A DNA stretch of 64,000 nt, taken from Liquorilactobacillus mali (GTDB lineage: Bacteria > Bacillota > Bacilli > Lactobacillales > Lactobacillaceae). The DNA lies in the NCBI RefSeq assembly GCF_001437155.1, contig NZ_JQAR01000002.1:62001-126000 (forward strand), given 5' to 3'. Below, piece by piece: positions 45,779-54,318 of the stretch (position 1 is its first letter; the number at the start of each line of letters is the position of its first letter). The position numbers and the translations under genes are program-made. Under the pieces are notes generated by a model. The model was not told the origin of the DNA, did not search any database, and worked only from the letters and a program-made list of their open reading frames with translations.

Positions 45779-47326
45779 TCAATCTTTTCTTGCCCAAGCA
45801 ATGATTTTTTTAGTTCTTGCAATTGCAGGTGTAAATGATATTGTTGCTAGCAGTAATATAATCGGCAAGTATTGGATGATATAGCGGCTTCTTCCTCCTT
45901 CAAAAAGCAGGAGAAACAAAAATCCGCCTACAAGAGAGAGTTTTAGAAAATCTCTGAATTTCCATTTCTCGTAACCTAAGGCAATAATACTGAGTGTAAA
46001 GATCCACCATGTTTGCGCCATAAAGCGAAAATCAGCAATATTTCTTCCATACAGGAAGATAAAGTTTTTTAATTTACCACTGATTGTTTTCGTTGTCGGT
46101 TTTTGGTTTTCTCGAAAGAAGTGGCCTTCCTGTAACCAACCAAATGTACCATCAGCAGTATTATTACCTTGTTTTTTAATAATGAACTTTAAATATCCAA
46201 AAGCACCAAGTTGTTTTAGGCGCTTGAATAACATTTTCTTTGAATATTCGGTTTTTTGTTTTTTTGTCTGTAATACGGCCATTTCAAGAGCTTGTTTTGC
46301 ATTATATCCACCAGTACCATATACTCCCATCGACATGAAGTGGATGGCAGGAATTGAACGCCAAGATTGAATTTTTATATATTTCTGTTCTTTAATGGCA
46401 TCACTTGTTATCTTATAAGTTGTGAGAGACACACCACCAATGACAGTTAGTAATAGAATTATTTGGATTAAGTGGATGTTAAAAAAGTTGATTTTTCGAA
46501 TCATCAGACTTAAGATTTCAATTATTACGATTGCGATAACAGGAATTATTGCTGAGGGTTTTATGAAATATGCCAAAATAATAGCAAGGCCAAATAAAAC
46601 GGCAGCAATTACCTTAAAAGTAAAATGGATACTTTTCTTTGCCATGATACAGTAACAGAGAATATAAAGGGAAACAAAGGGTAAAACCCATGCATCAGTG
46701 TATGGCATGATGATGCTCAGGAAAAACAAGAGCCATGCACAATGCACGTAAATGGCAATTCCAAGTGATTTGCGTTTTACAATTGCGATGCTCAGAATAT
46801 TAAGTATCGCTGATATATCAACTAATACTAAGGTAGTGTAATCAAAAAACATCCAGGAAGAGTGACCAGTTTGAACTATTATCCAACGCATTAATAAAGT
46901 AATCGGTAAATTATTTTGGTTCAAGCTGTAGTAAGCTGCAACATTGGGTTCAAGAACATGTTTGTGATTAACAGCTGCGTAGTGCAACATGCCGGCATCA
47001 AATCCACTAACCGGATGTACATAGTATACAAATAGTATTTGCAAAATAATAATTATGATAAAAAGTAAAGGGGCAGTTATGTATTGATTCTTAATGAAGA
47101 TAAAGTAAAAGAAGTTCTTAACTTTTTGGAACAATACAAGCGAAGTGACTAGTATGATTGCAGCTATGATTGCGTAGGTAGTTAACCACGTTGTACTTGT
47201 TCCAAAAGTTGAATTGTCCCCGAGAATAATATTTGGTGATGTCCAAGCAAAATAAAGGGTAAGGGCAAATAGAATTCTCCAAAAAATGTTAATAGTTTTG
47301 TATCCTAGATCATATATGATTTTCAA
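45779..47326 (-). CDS. XrtG-associated multi-membrane glycosyltransferase (GT-C-like)
   Basis: 515 aa with about 12 membrane helices. The first extracellular loop has HPVSGFDAGMLHYAA with an acidic residue in the GT-C position, and later WLQEGHFFRENQKP. This matches the dolichyl-phosphate-mannosyltransferase-like family seen with xrtG. It would use a lipid-linked sugar outside the membrane, perhaps glycosylating the anchored protein. The start is TTG at 47326, 6 nt after GGAGGT; the frame from 47359 places that ribosome site inside the gene. It converges on the xrtG operon and is divergent from a GGDEF gene. Confidence 0.75.
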   Translation of the reverse strand: MKIIYDLGYKTINIFWRILFALTLYFAWTSPNIILGDNSTFGTSTTWLTTYAIIAAIILVTSLVLFQKVKNFFYFIFIKNQYITAPLLFIIIIILQILFVYYVHPVSGFDAGMLHYAAVNHKHVLEPNVAAYYSLNQNNLPITLLMRWIIVQTGHSSWMFFDYTTLVLVDISAILNILSIAIVKRKSLGIAIYVHCAWLLFFLSIIMPYTDAWVLPFVSLYILCYCIMAKKSIHFTFKVIAAVLFGLAIILAYFIKPSAIIPVIAIVIIEILSLMIRKINFFNIHLIQIILLLTVIGGVSLTTYKITSDAIKEQKYIKIQSWRSIPAIHFMSMGVYGTGGYNAKQALEMAVLQTKKQKTEYSKKMLFKRLKQLGAFGYLKFIIKKQGNNTADGTFGWLQEGHFFRENQKPTTKTISGKLKNFIFLYGRNIADFRFMAQTWWIFTLSIIALGYEKWKFRDFLKLSLVGGFLFLLLFEGGRSRYIIQYLPIILLLATISFTPAIARTKKIIAWARKD

Positions 47327-47558
47327 AGAAGTACCTCCAGAATAAGATTTATAATCCAAATTAGTGATTTTAAATTCTTGTTTAACTGTAGTGCCAAAAC
47401 AAGATTAGTGAAGATAAATTTTAAGTTTCCATCAAACTGCTGTAATTAATGTAAGCGAAAAGGAAAATTGATTAATAATTATGGTGACTTTTATTAGAAT
47501 TTTTTGTTGAATAAGATTAGTTAATGCGTTTAAGAATTTTTGGGTGGTTATATATAAA

Positions 47559-48671
47559 ATGTTAGAAATGTTTATTTTAGGACTCATGACTCCAATTATC
47601 ACAATCTGTTTTTTATTTTGCAAGTACTATTTTTTTAGAATATATGTGGTTTCCTTAGAGCGTAAGCTTTGGGCCAATATTATCTTCTATTTTTTCCTAA
47701 GTACTTTCTATTTTGTAGTAGGAAGCTTCAATTATTTTTACCTTGAAATTGTTTGTTTTCAATATGTCGTTGGAATTACCGCTTTCTTTCTTGATGGCAG
47801 AATCAGAGGTTATATAGCATTTGCATTGATGCCTCCAGTATTAACAGTTGTAGAACTAGTGAATGGTGTATATTCTGCAGCAACGATTCGTTATATTTTC
47901 TTAATAATGCTCGGCTCCATTGCATTTTGCGAACTAATTAATTTCTTGACTGATATTGATCTATTTTCAAAATACGCTGCTTCTCTGGTTGTAATAAGCA
48001 TTGCTTCACCAGTTCTGATAGGAGCTCAGTGGAAGAATGTGCCTCAAACATGCGAACAAGTCTATATACCTATTTTGATCGGATCTATCATTATTGTGGG
48101 CTTTGTTTATGGTTATTCAGCGGCTTTGCAACGAAAAGAAGTACAAATACTAGAGCTTAGGTATGAAGCAACATATGATGGGTTGACAGACTTACAGAAT
48201 TACGATTCTTTTTCTAATTATGTAACTGAAAATGATACTGAAAAACCGCAAGTGCATGTTGTAGTTATGCTTGATATTGACAATTTTAAACAGATTAACG
48301 ACACCTTCGGACATTTAGAGGGTAATAATGTTATTAAATTCTTTGCAGCTAGCTTAAAGATCTTTTTCAATAAGAATTGTCCGAAAAATGTTGAGATCTA
48401 TCGTTTTGGAGGCGAAGAATTTTGTATCCTATTTAAAGATCAAAACATTGGGGACTGTTTTGATCTGATGCTGCGGTTTCAAGAAGAATTAGCTTCAAAA
48501 ACCTTTTTGACAGATAAAAGACAGGCAGTTGATATAACATTCTCAGGTGGTGTGGCCGAAGCAAATGAATTTGATGAAATTGATAAAGCTGTCAAAGCTG
48601 CAGATATGGCGCTGTACCTAGCTAAGAAGACGGGACGAGCTAAGATAGTCTGTCCTGATTGCGAAATCTGA
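47559..48671 (+). CDS. Membrane-bound GGDEF diguanylate cyclase
   Basis: About 370 aa: six N-terminal membrane helices (1-195) and a C-terminal GGDEF domain. Active-site text: MLDIDNFKQINDTFGHLEGN (metal and nucleotide residues) and YRFGGEEF. The inhibitory RxxD site is absent (PKNV occupies the place), so product feedback is not expected. It makes c-di-GMP. Shares a divergent promoter region with the XrtG-associated glycosyltransferase. ATG at 47559 preferred over GTG at 47544; the ribosome site (GGGTGG) is weak. Confidence 0.85.
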   Translation: MLEMFILGLMTPIITICFLFCKYYFFRIYVVSLERKLWANIIFYFFLSTFYFVVGSFNYFYLEIVCFQYVVGITAFFLDGRIRGYIAFALMPPVLTVVELVNGVYSAATIRYIFLIMLGSIAFCELINFLTDIDLFSKYAASLVVISIASPVLIGAQWKNVPQTCEQVYIPILIGSIIIVGFVYGYSAALQRKEVQILELRYEATYDGLTDLQNYDSFSNYVTENDTEKPQVHVVVMLDIDNFKQINDTFGHLEGNNVIKFFAASLKIFFNKNCPKNVEIYRFGGEEFCILFKDQNIGDCFDLMLRFQEELASKTFLTDKRQAVDITFSGGVAEANEFDEIDKAVKAADMALYLAKKTGRAKIVCPDCEI

Positions 48672-48733
48672 TGAAAACTTTAATTGGTGAGGAATTTATG
48701 AAGTATTAGATTAAATTTAATCTTAAATTTAGC

Positions 48734-48763
48734 TTGTACTATGAGTACTACTCCAATTATAAT
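48734..48763 (+). promoter_or_regulatory. Promoter of the large secreted protein, with small inverted repeat
   Basis: TTGTAC (48734-48739), 18 nt, TATAAT (48758-48763). GTACT-ATG-AGTAC is an inverted repeat covering the -35 side. Just upstream, AGATTAAATTTAATCT (48708-48723) is a perfect 16-bp palindrome. Confidence 0.5.
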
Positions 48764-48803
48764 GTAAAAAGGGGATGAGAGCTTAATTAAAGGGGATTAA
48801 CGA

Positions 48804-51110
48804 TTGAAAAAATGGGGTTTAGGGATAATAGTTATTTTGTTCGGTTCATTGTACGCACTATTGGCGGCTAACCAACATAATAATCAAATAACTAATAAAC
48901 AGACTAATAATTCAGAAATTGTGACCGAAAAAGGTTTGGGAAGCCAAGGTGCATCCCTTAAAAGTAGTAATAAGTTTGCAGCGCGATTGCAAAATAAAGG
49001 TGCAAGTACGGCCACTGTGGCCAATGTTACATTATCAAAATCGGCTAAACTCGCAAATAGTGTGATAAGTGACAAAAGTGATAGAGTAACGGTTGCTGGT
49101 GTTTTATCACAAAAAAGCGGAGTGGCTCTGTGTAATCAAGTAATATATGCTAAAAGCTCAGTTGAGGATATCAAGCTTTCTACGGATGGAGAAGGCGATT
49201 TTTTTGTACATTTATTAGGTGATCAAAAATATACTTTGACTACTTCGGATGGATTACAGCTTGGCAGTATTACAACTGGTGATATGAGTAGAAGCACTAA
49301 TGATGATGGCATAATTGAATTAGGGAGAACATTTAGAAGCCAATCTTCTTCAGGGTACATTCAGCTTAATTCAAATACTATCTACTTTCCAAAATCAGAA
49401 GTGATTTCGGCAGGTAATAATGAAATTATTATTAATGGGACGCAAGATGTGTATGTTGGTGATGTGGTGCTTGCGGATGGAGGATTGAACCATGCAGATG
49501 CAGCAACTGTTAAGATAACTAGTGTACAACATGAGAATAATAAAACAATTTTAAATGGCACAAGCGTAACCATGACATCACTCTTTCAAGAGATTCATTC
49601 AGGGAGTCATGGATCTTTTAGTACAGTGAAGATTTTACCGAATACACAAGTTGCAAGTCTTAATCAAAGCGGGAATAGCCTAACAGTCGACGACGGGCAA
49701 GGTAGTACTTTGAATGTAGAAGTAGCTACAACACCATCTCTTGATATTGATTATTCAAGCACCCGTGGTATGAAACAAATAGTGGCATCTTTTAAGACTA
49801 CTGCTAAAATACAGGGGCATATTAGGGCAGAAGGGACAAAGGTGACAAGTTATAACATTGGCAATGCGATAATCTCGACTGATATTCCTTTTCTATCTGT
49901 TGATGTACCGTTAACCCTAAATGAATCTTTGCAAGCTGAAAAGGGCAGTACTGTGGATGTAACAGGTGAATATACTTCAAATATCAACTTACAAATTAAT
50001 AATAATGAACTAATGAAAACTGCAAGTCATGAGGTAACTACTGATTTGTCTGGCAGCACAAATGCGCTGCATTTAAACTTAGGTGTGGGTGTTGCACCCA
50101 ACATCTCAATTGCGGGTAACAAGTTGCTTAGTATGAGTAACTACTTGGGTTTTAGTGATAATGTGGATGCTGATTTAAATGAGACTCAAGATAGTCATTA
50201 TAGTGCTGAAGTCGAGAGTCCTTTCTTGGGAAGGCCATATAGTTTCGAAGAAGATACACCTCTTTTTAGAACTGCTAATATGCAGGTGAATACTGATACC
50301 TCAGGAGCAGTGACAAATATGACACTAATTCCAGGTGAGACAAAGATACTATATTTACCGGAGTATCGTGGCAGTAACGCTGATTTGACTTCTAATACTG
50401 ATGGTCCAATCTCAATCACTAAACTATCAAATGGTGTGTATGAATTGACAGCGGATGAAGATGCTGTTACTGGGGGGAGTGCCAGCCTGACATTTTTAGA
50501 TACCTCTTTAAATGGGCATCTTATTAGTAGTAAGGCAGATCTTACAGTGAACATTGTCCAATCAGATAAGTCTAATATCAGTGGGGACATAGTGGATGAC
50601 TCAAATAAGGTTGGAATAAAAAATGCGCAAGTAACTTTAGTGAACGAAGCAACAGGCGAAACTTACAGTACCATTACTGACGAGAGTGGCAAATATACAA
50701 TGGAGCTGCCACGTGGTAATTATCAAAGTACAGTTACTGCAAGTGGATACAATTCTGGGAGTGAAAGATTAAATGTCAATACCGATAAATCAGTGTATGA
50801 CACTGAGTTATCTTTGACCGAATCCGGTTTGCACGGAGTTATCAAGAATTCAGTGACTGGTGCGAACATTGACGGAGTATCGTTATCTTTTAGATCCGGT
50901 AGTGATAATACAACAGGTGAATTGGTTGGAACCACAATCACTGATGGAAGCGGTGCTTATAGTCTCAATCTTCCTACAGGTAATTATACAGTCGAGATAG
51001 TGAAAGATGGATTTGTGACAAGCTATAAAAATATTACTGTTAATGAAGATACAGAAGGAACTGGGATGGATGTACCGTTACTTCCAAGTGAGAGTGTAGC
51101 TGGCTCCTAA
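48804..51110 (+). CDS. Large secreted protein with C-terminal carboxypeptidase-regulatory/CnaB-like repeats
   Basis: 768 aa. An N-terminal signal or anchor helix (4-22), a long beta-rich region without a recognised family (about 70-570), then two tandem carboxypeptidase-regulatory-like beta-sandwiches: GDIVDDSNKVGIKNAQVTLV with YTMELPRGNY, and GVIKNSVTGANIDGVSLSF with YSLNLPTGNYTVEI. No LPXTG or Firmicu-CTERM tail, so if the N-terminal helix is uncleaved it stays membrane-anchored. TTG start 8 nt after AAAGGGG. Placed between two GGDEF genes, it is probably a c-di-GMP-era surface effector or adhesin; this is inference from position. Confidence 0.7.
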   Translation: MKKWGLGIIVILFGSLYALLAANQHNNQITNKQTNNSEIVTEKGLGSQGASLKSSNKFAARLQNKGASTATVANVTLSKSAKLANSVISDKSDRVTVAGVLSQKSGVALCNQVIYAKSSVEDIKLSTDGEGDFFVHLLGDQKYTLTTSDGLQLGSITTGDMSRSTNDDGIIELGRTFRSQSSSGYIQLNSNTIYFPKSEVISAGNNEIIINGTQDVYVGDVVLADGGLNHADAATVKITSVQHENNKTILNGTSVTMTSLFQEIHSGSHGSFSTVKILPNTQVASLNQSGNSLTVDDGQGSTLNVEVATTPSLDIDYSSTRGMKQIVASFKTTAKIQGHIRAEGTKVTSYNIGNAIISTDIPFLSVDVPLTLNESLQAEKGSTVDVTGEYTSNINLQINNNELMKTASHEVTTDLSGSTNALHLNLGVGVAPNISIAGNKLLSMSNYLGFSDNVDADLNETQDSHYSAEVESPFLGRPYSFEEDTPLFRTANMQVNTDTSGAVTNMTLIPGETKILYLPEYRGSNADLTSNTDGPISITKLSNGVYELTADEDAVTGGSASLTFLDTSLNGHLISSKADLTVNIVQSDKSNISGDIVDDSNKVGIKNAQVTLVNEATGETYSTITDESGKYTMELPRGNYQSTVTASGYNSGSERLNVNTDKSVYDTELSLTESGLHGVIKNSVTGANIDGVSLSFRSGSDNTTGELVGTTITDGSGAYSLNLPTGNYTVEIVKDGFVTSYKNITVNEDTEGTGMDVPLLPSESVAGS

Positions 51111-51259
51111 GTTAAAGTATGCGTTAGGGTACTTGACTGCTTAAAATAGATAAGGTTAGAACTAGTATAAAATTGGGTGGACAATACTGGTTATTTTGTT
51201 GTCTTGTATTACTGCTAAGAGAGCGTACCGTGAGAAAATAAAGTAAAGAAAATTAGTTG

Positions 51260-51316
51260 TTAATTTACATAAATTTATTATCTTTAGTTTATGTAAATTA
51301 ATAAAAGGTGTATAAT
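51260..51316 (+). promoter_or_regulatory. 14-bp inverted repeat overlapping the promoter of the second GGDEF gene
   Basis: TTAATTTACATAAA (51260-51273) and TTTATGTAAATTAA (51288-51301) are perfect reverse complements with 14 nt between. TATAAT at 51311-51316 is the likely -10, so the right arm covers the -35 position. A strong candidate operator. Confidence 0.55.
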
Positions 51317-51369
51317 TTATTAAAAAAGTTAGGCTATGGTTCTAAAAACAGCATATTAAGGTTGTGATA

Positions 51370-52494
51370 TTGGATATGTTTAATGCACTATTTGTTCTGG
51401 TGTTAATTCCTACGCTTATCGTTGGATTTATATATGAATTTTATGTGTTAAGTGAAAGCGAAGACATGAAGAAAATAAATTCACTCTTCAAGTATCTTGC
51501 ATTGTTATTTTTGTTTGTTGTACAAGAATACTTTATCGCTTACATAACGTATAATACAGTCGGTTTCATTTGTTTTCAATATGCTATAAGTATTGCAACC
51601 TTTATGATTTCTCGCAAATTTGCAATAATGACAAGTTTGTTCACACCAGTTGTTATCAGTTTGTTTTTGTACAACATTGGTGAGTTTTCAATAATACTTT
51701 GTGTATTGAGTTTATTAGCTGTTTTGATTATTTTTTTGTTGACGAATACTTTTTTGCAAAAGTCGTTTACCGTTCAATTCTACCGGTACAGCTGTACTTT
51801 AATTTTCATCAGTTTATTAACAATGAATCCGGCTACTGGGCATTTCAATCCTGATTTTTATACAATAGCAAATTTTTTGAAGGTTTTAACAGGATGTCTG
51901 ATGATTATTTGGTTTTCATCTATCTTCTTTAGAGAGATTAACCAGAAGAAGAACAGGATAAGTGAGTTAGAATATATGAAGTCTCATGATAAACTAACTG
52001 GTCTTTATAACTATCGAGAATTCACGAAGAATTTAAACATCATAAGCCAAGGTTCTGATAAAAAATATGTAACTGTAATGTTAGATATTGATGATTTCAA
52101 GAATTTCAATGATGAGTTTGGTCATAATGAAGGAAATGGAATTCTGCAAAGCTTCTCGAAAAGGCTGTTAGATTATATGGTAAGCAATAATGAGATAAAT
52201 TCAACACTCTATCGTTTTGGCGGAGAAGAATTCTGTATTTTAATTGAGGATACACCTATTGAGTTTGCATACACAAAATTAAATAATTTTATTAACTGTC
52301 TAGAAGCTGATAAGTATAGAACTGAGTCGGGAAAGGAAATACGTGTTTCATGTTCTGCAGGTATCTCGGATAATCAAGACTATGCGACGATATATGAGAC
52401 TGTTAGAGCAGCGGATGATGCGCTTTATCGGGCTAAGAAAGAGGGAAAGGGTCGTGTTATTGTCAATACAGGTGATGCCTTTACTACAAATTAG
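51370..52494 (+). CDS. Membrane-bound GGDEF diguanylate cyclase
   Basis: About 374 aa with the same layout as the protein at 47559: six membrane helices (to about 195) then HDKLTGLYNYREF, VMLDIDDFKNFNDEFGHNEG, YRFGGEEF and DDALYRAKKEGKGR. Catalytic residues are intact and no RxxD inhibitory site is seen. The membrane part probably senses a ligand or lipid state. Start uncertain (TTG 51370, GTG 51364 or ATG 51376; AAGGT lies 7 nt before the TTG). Its promoter contains the 14-bp inverted repeat. Confidence 0.85.
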   Translation: MDMFNALFVLVLIPTLIVGFIYEFYVLSESEDMKKINSLFKYLALLFLFVVQEYFIAYITYNTVGFICFQYAISIATFMISRKFAIMTSLFTPVVISLFLYNIGEFSIILCVLSLLAVLIIFLLTNTFLQKSFTVQFYRYSCTLIFISLLTMNPATGHFNPDFYTIANFLKVLTGCLMIIWFSSIFFREINQKKNRISELEYMKSHDKLTGLYNYREFTKNLNIISQGSDKKYVTVMLDIDDFKNFNDEFGHNEGNGILQSFSKRLLDYMVSNNEINSTLYRFGGEEFCILIEDTPIEFAYTKLNNFINCLEADKYRTESGKEIRVSCSAGISDNQDYATIYETVRAADDALYRAKKEGKGRVIVNTGDAFTTN

Positions 52495-52593
52495 GTAAAG
52501 TTGATTCTGTTCAATAGTGATTATTCAAGGTATAATAATTCCACAGCTTGAGAATTTTATTTGTAAGAGAGAAGAAAAGGGTGCAAATTTAAT

Positions 52594-53367
52594 ATGCTTT
52601 GGATTATTATATTTTTGGTAATTGCTGGTTTTTTTGCTGGACTACTGCAATCAGTTGCAGGGTTGGCATCATTAGTATCTTATCCAGCATTATTGCTGGT
52701 TGGTGTTCCACCAGTAATCGCCAATGTTACCAATACGACAGCATTGATTTTTTCAGGAATCGGTTCGTTAATTTCTTCATTTAAGGAATTGAAAAATCAT
52801 TGGAAAAAATTATTATTTTTTGTAGTTTTATCGCTTGTTGGTAGTGTGTTTGGTAGCTGTTTGTTGCTGTACTTGCCGTCTGCGTCTTTTGAGAAAATTG
52901 TGCCATTCTTTATTTTTGGTGCAGGTGTACTTCTATTGATGTCTAGTCGTAAGAAGAAAGTGGCCGGTGGCAGTGAACTAAATGGACAGAATAAAGCGCA
53001 AAGTATGTCAAAACTAGTTATCAGTTCGATTTGTATAATTTTAGTTGGTGGATATACTGGTTATTTTGGTGCAGCGGGTGGTGTGTTGTTTCTTGCAATT
53101 CTCTCGGCAATTACAGACGAAGAATTTCATATCGTTAATGCAATGAAGAATGTAATAACATTTGCCGGGAACTTAACTGCGACATTCATCTTTATTTTTA
53201 AATCGCATATTGCATGGCATTATGTGATCCCAATGGGTGTAGGATTGTTGGCAGGTGGATATGTTGGACCAATCATTGTTCGTCATGTCAATATACATTT
53301 ATTGCGGATCTTAATTGCATTTGCAGCATTTGGACTTGCTATTTATTTGTTGGTTACAGCTTATTAA
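52594..53367 (+). CDS. TauE/SafE-family anion permease
   Basis: 257 aa, about eight membrane helices in two homologous halves: FAGLLQSVAGLASLVSYPAL with VANVTNTTALIFSG in spirit (IANVTNTTALIFSG), and VGGYTGYFGAAGGVLFLAIL with NAMKNVITFAGN. These are TauE/SafE hallmarks. Members export or import sulfite, sulfonates or other small organic anions; substrate not predictable here. TATAAT at 52531-52536 is a likely -10. A strong bidirectional terminator follows. Confidence 0.85.
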   Translation: MLWIIIFLVIAGFFAGLLQSVAGLASLVSYPALLLVGVPPVIANVTNTTALIFSGIGSLISSFKELKNHWKKLLFFVVLSLVGSVFGSCLLLYLPSASFEKIVPFFIFGAGVLLLMSSRKKKVAGGSELNGQNKAQSMSKLVISSICIILVGGYTGYFGAAGGVLFLAILSAITDEEFHIVNAMKNVITFAGNLTATFIFIFKSHIAWHYVIPMGVGLLAGGYVGPIIVRHVNIHLLRILIAFAAFGLAIYLLVTAY

Positions 53368-53388
53368 GAAAGTTTATCAATTTAATAC

Positions 53389-53434
53389 AAAACACCACAG
53401 TAAAAAAATTTTCATTTTCTTGCTGTGGTGTTTT
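53389..53434. terminator. Bidirectional terminator between convergent genes
   Basis: AAAACACCACAG (53389-53400) and CTGTGGTGTTTT (53423-53434) are perfect 12-bp arms. A-run and T-run on the two sides suit both the permease and the DUF2922 transcripts. Confidence 0.85.
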
Positions 53435-53465
53435 GTAATATTCTTATATGTCAGTTTTTACGTGA

Positions 53466-53687
53466 TTATTCGAAAATCGGTGTATCTGTTGTCTCTACAT
53501 ATTTAGCAGAGATTGGTGTCGTATAAATTTGTTCACCGCTTTTGTTGACGAAAATCCCAAGTTCGGCTAGATCTGCCATCGTCTTTTGAATGACTTCTTT
53601 GTTCAGATCGTTATTCGCATAACTAAGACGAAAGTGATTCTTTGTTTTACCAGATTGACTGCCAAAAACCATGTCTAATTGCTTCAT
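53466..53687 (-). CDS. DUF2922 family small protein
   Basis: 73 aa. LDMVFGSQSGKTKNHFRLSY at the start is the DUF2922 pattern. No enzyme motif or membrane segment. GGGGGAG lies 7 nt before the ATG, a very strong ribosome site. It is encoded with the DUF1659 protein just upstream, a pairing common in Firmicutes and of unknown function. Confidence 0.75.
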   Translation of the reverse strand: MKQLDMVFGSQSGKTKNHFRLSYANNDLNKEVIQKTMADLAELGIFVNKSGEQIYTTPISAKYVETTDTPIFE

Positions 53688-53724
53688 TTGAACTCCCCCT
53701 AATTTTTATTTAGTATCTGTAAAG

Positions 53725-53925
53725 CTATTTTGCAACTGTTTCAACAGTGGTGAGCTTTGTTTCTGAGATCTCATCAGCTAACAAAGTATTCAAGATTGCG
53801 GTGAAAGTGATAACATCGGCTTCTGTTAAACCTTCTTTAAGGTTGTTGAAAGAATGCTTAATTTCTGAGCCATCTGCACTAATACCTGTTGTTGCGATAC
53901 TTGATTTAACCCATGCTCTACTCAT
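53725..53925 (-). CDS. DUF1659 family small protein
   Basis: 66 aa from the ATG at 53925, with GGAGGTG 7 nt upstream (the frame from 53940 begins inside that site). GLTEADVITFTAILNTLL is the conserved helix of DUF1659. Soluble and acidic, unknown role. The two-gene unit is divergent from the amino acid permease gene. Confidence 0.7.
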   Translation of the reverse strand: MSRAWVKSSIATTGISADGSEIKHSFNNLKEGLTEADVITFTAILNTLLADEISETKLTTVETVAK

Positions 53926-54257
53926 GTAAAACACCTCCATTTTTATTTTGCAAGTGCTGCAGCAGCTTACACTTATACAAACGAAATGAAAAGTAAAAAT
54001 GTCAACTTAATTTTATTTTTTTGTAAAGTTTAATATTTTTTATATCAAGTCTTGTTAGAAGTTCATCCCAAAATATTGAAAAAAGTAACCTAATTCTAGT
54101 TCAAAAAAATAAAGTTAATTTTCCCGAAATCAAAAAAGTGTTGCGCTTACATTAAGAAAACATATAAAAAGGGGACATTTAACTTTTGAAAACAAGATAA
54201 AAATCGTAAATCGGCAACACTATGTCATAAAATCCTACATGAATGATAGTAGTAAAA

Positions 54258-54286
54258 TTGACATTCTAAGAATATGATTATAAAAT
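54258..54286 (+). promoter_or_regulatory. Promoter of the amino acid permease gene
   Basis: TTGACA (54258-54263), 17 nt, TAAAAT (54281-54286). It shows that translation cannot begin at the upstream in-frame codon 54274. The rest of the 393-bp divergent gap (53926-54318) is AT-rich; I see no gene or riboswitch in it. Confidence 0.7.
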
Positions 54287-54318
54287 CATTAATACATCAA
54301 ATGAAAGGTGATGTTTGT

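Noticed and set aside
53214..53506. Overlapping plus-strand frames at the end of the TauE gene
   Set aside because: Cys-rich out-of-frame readings that run through the bidirectional terminator; no start signals.
54136..54150. Possible CcpA cre site (TGTTGCGCTTACA) before the amino acid permease
   Set aside because: Spacing between the TG and CG parts is one base short of the consensus, and it lies over 100 bp upstream of the promoter.
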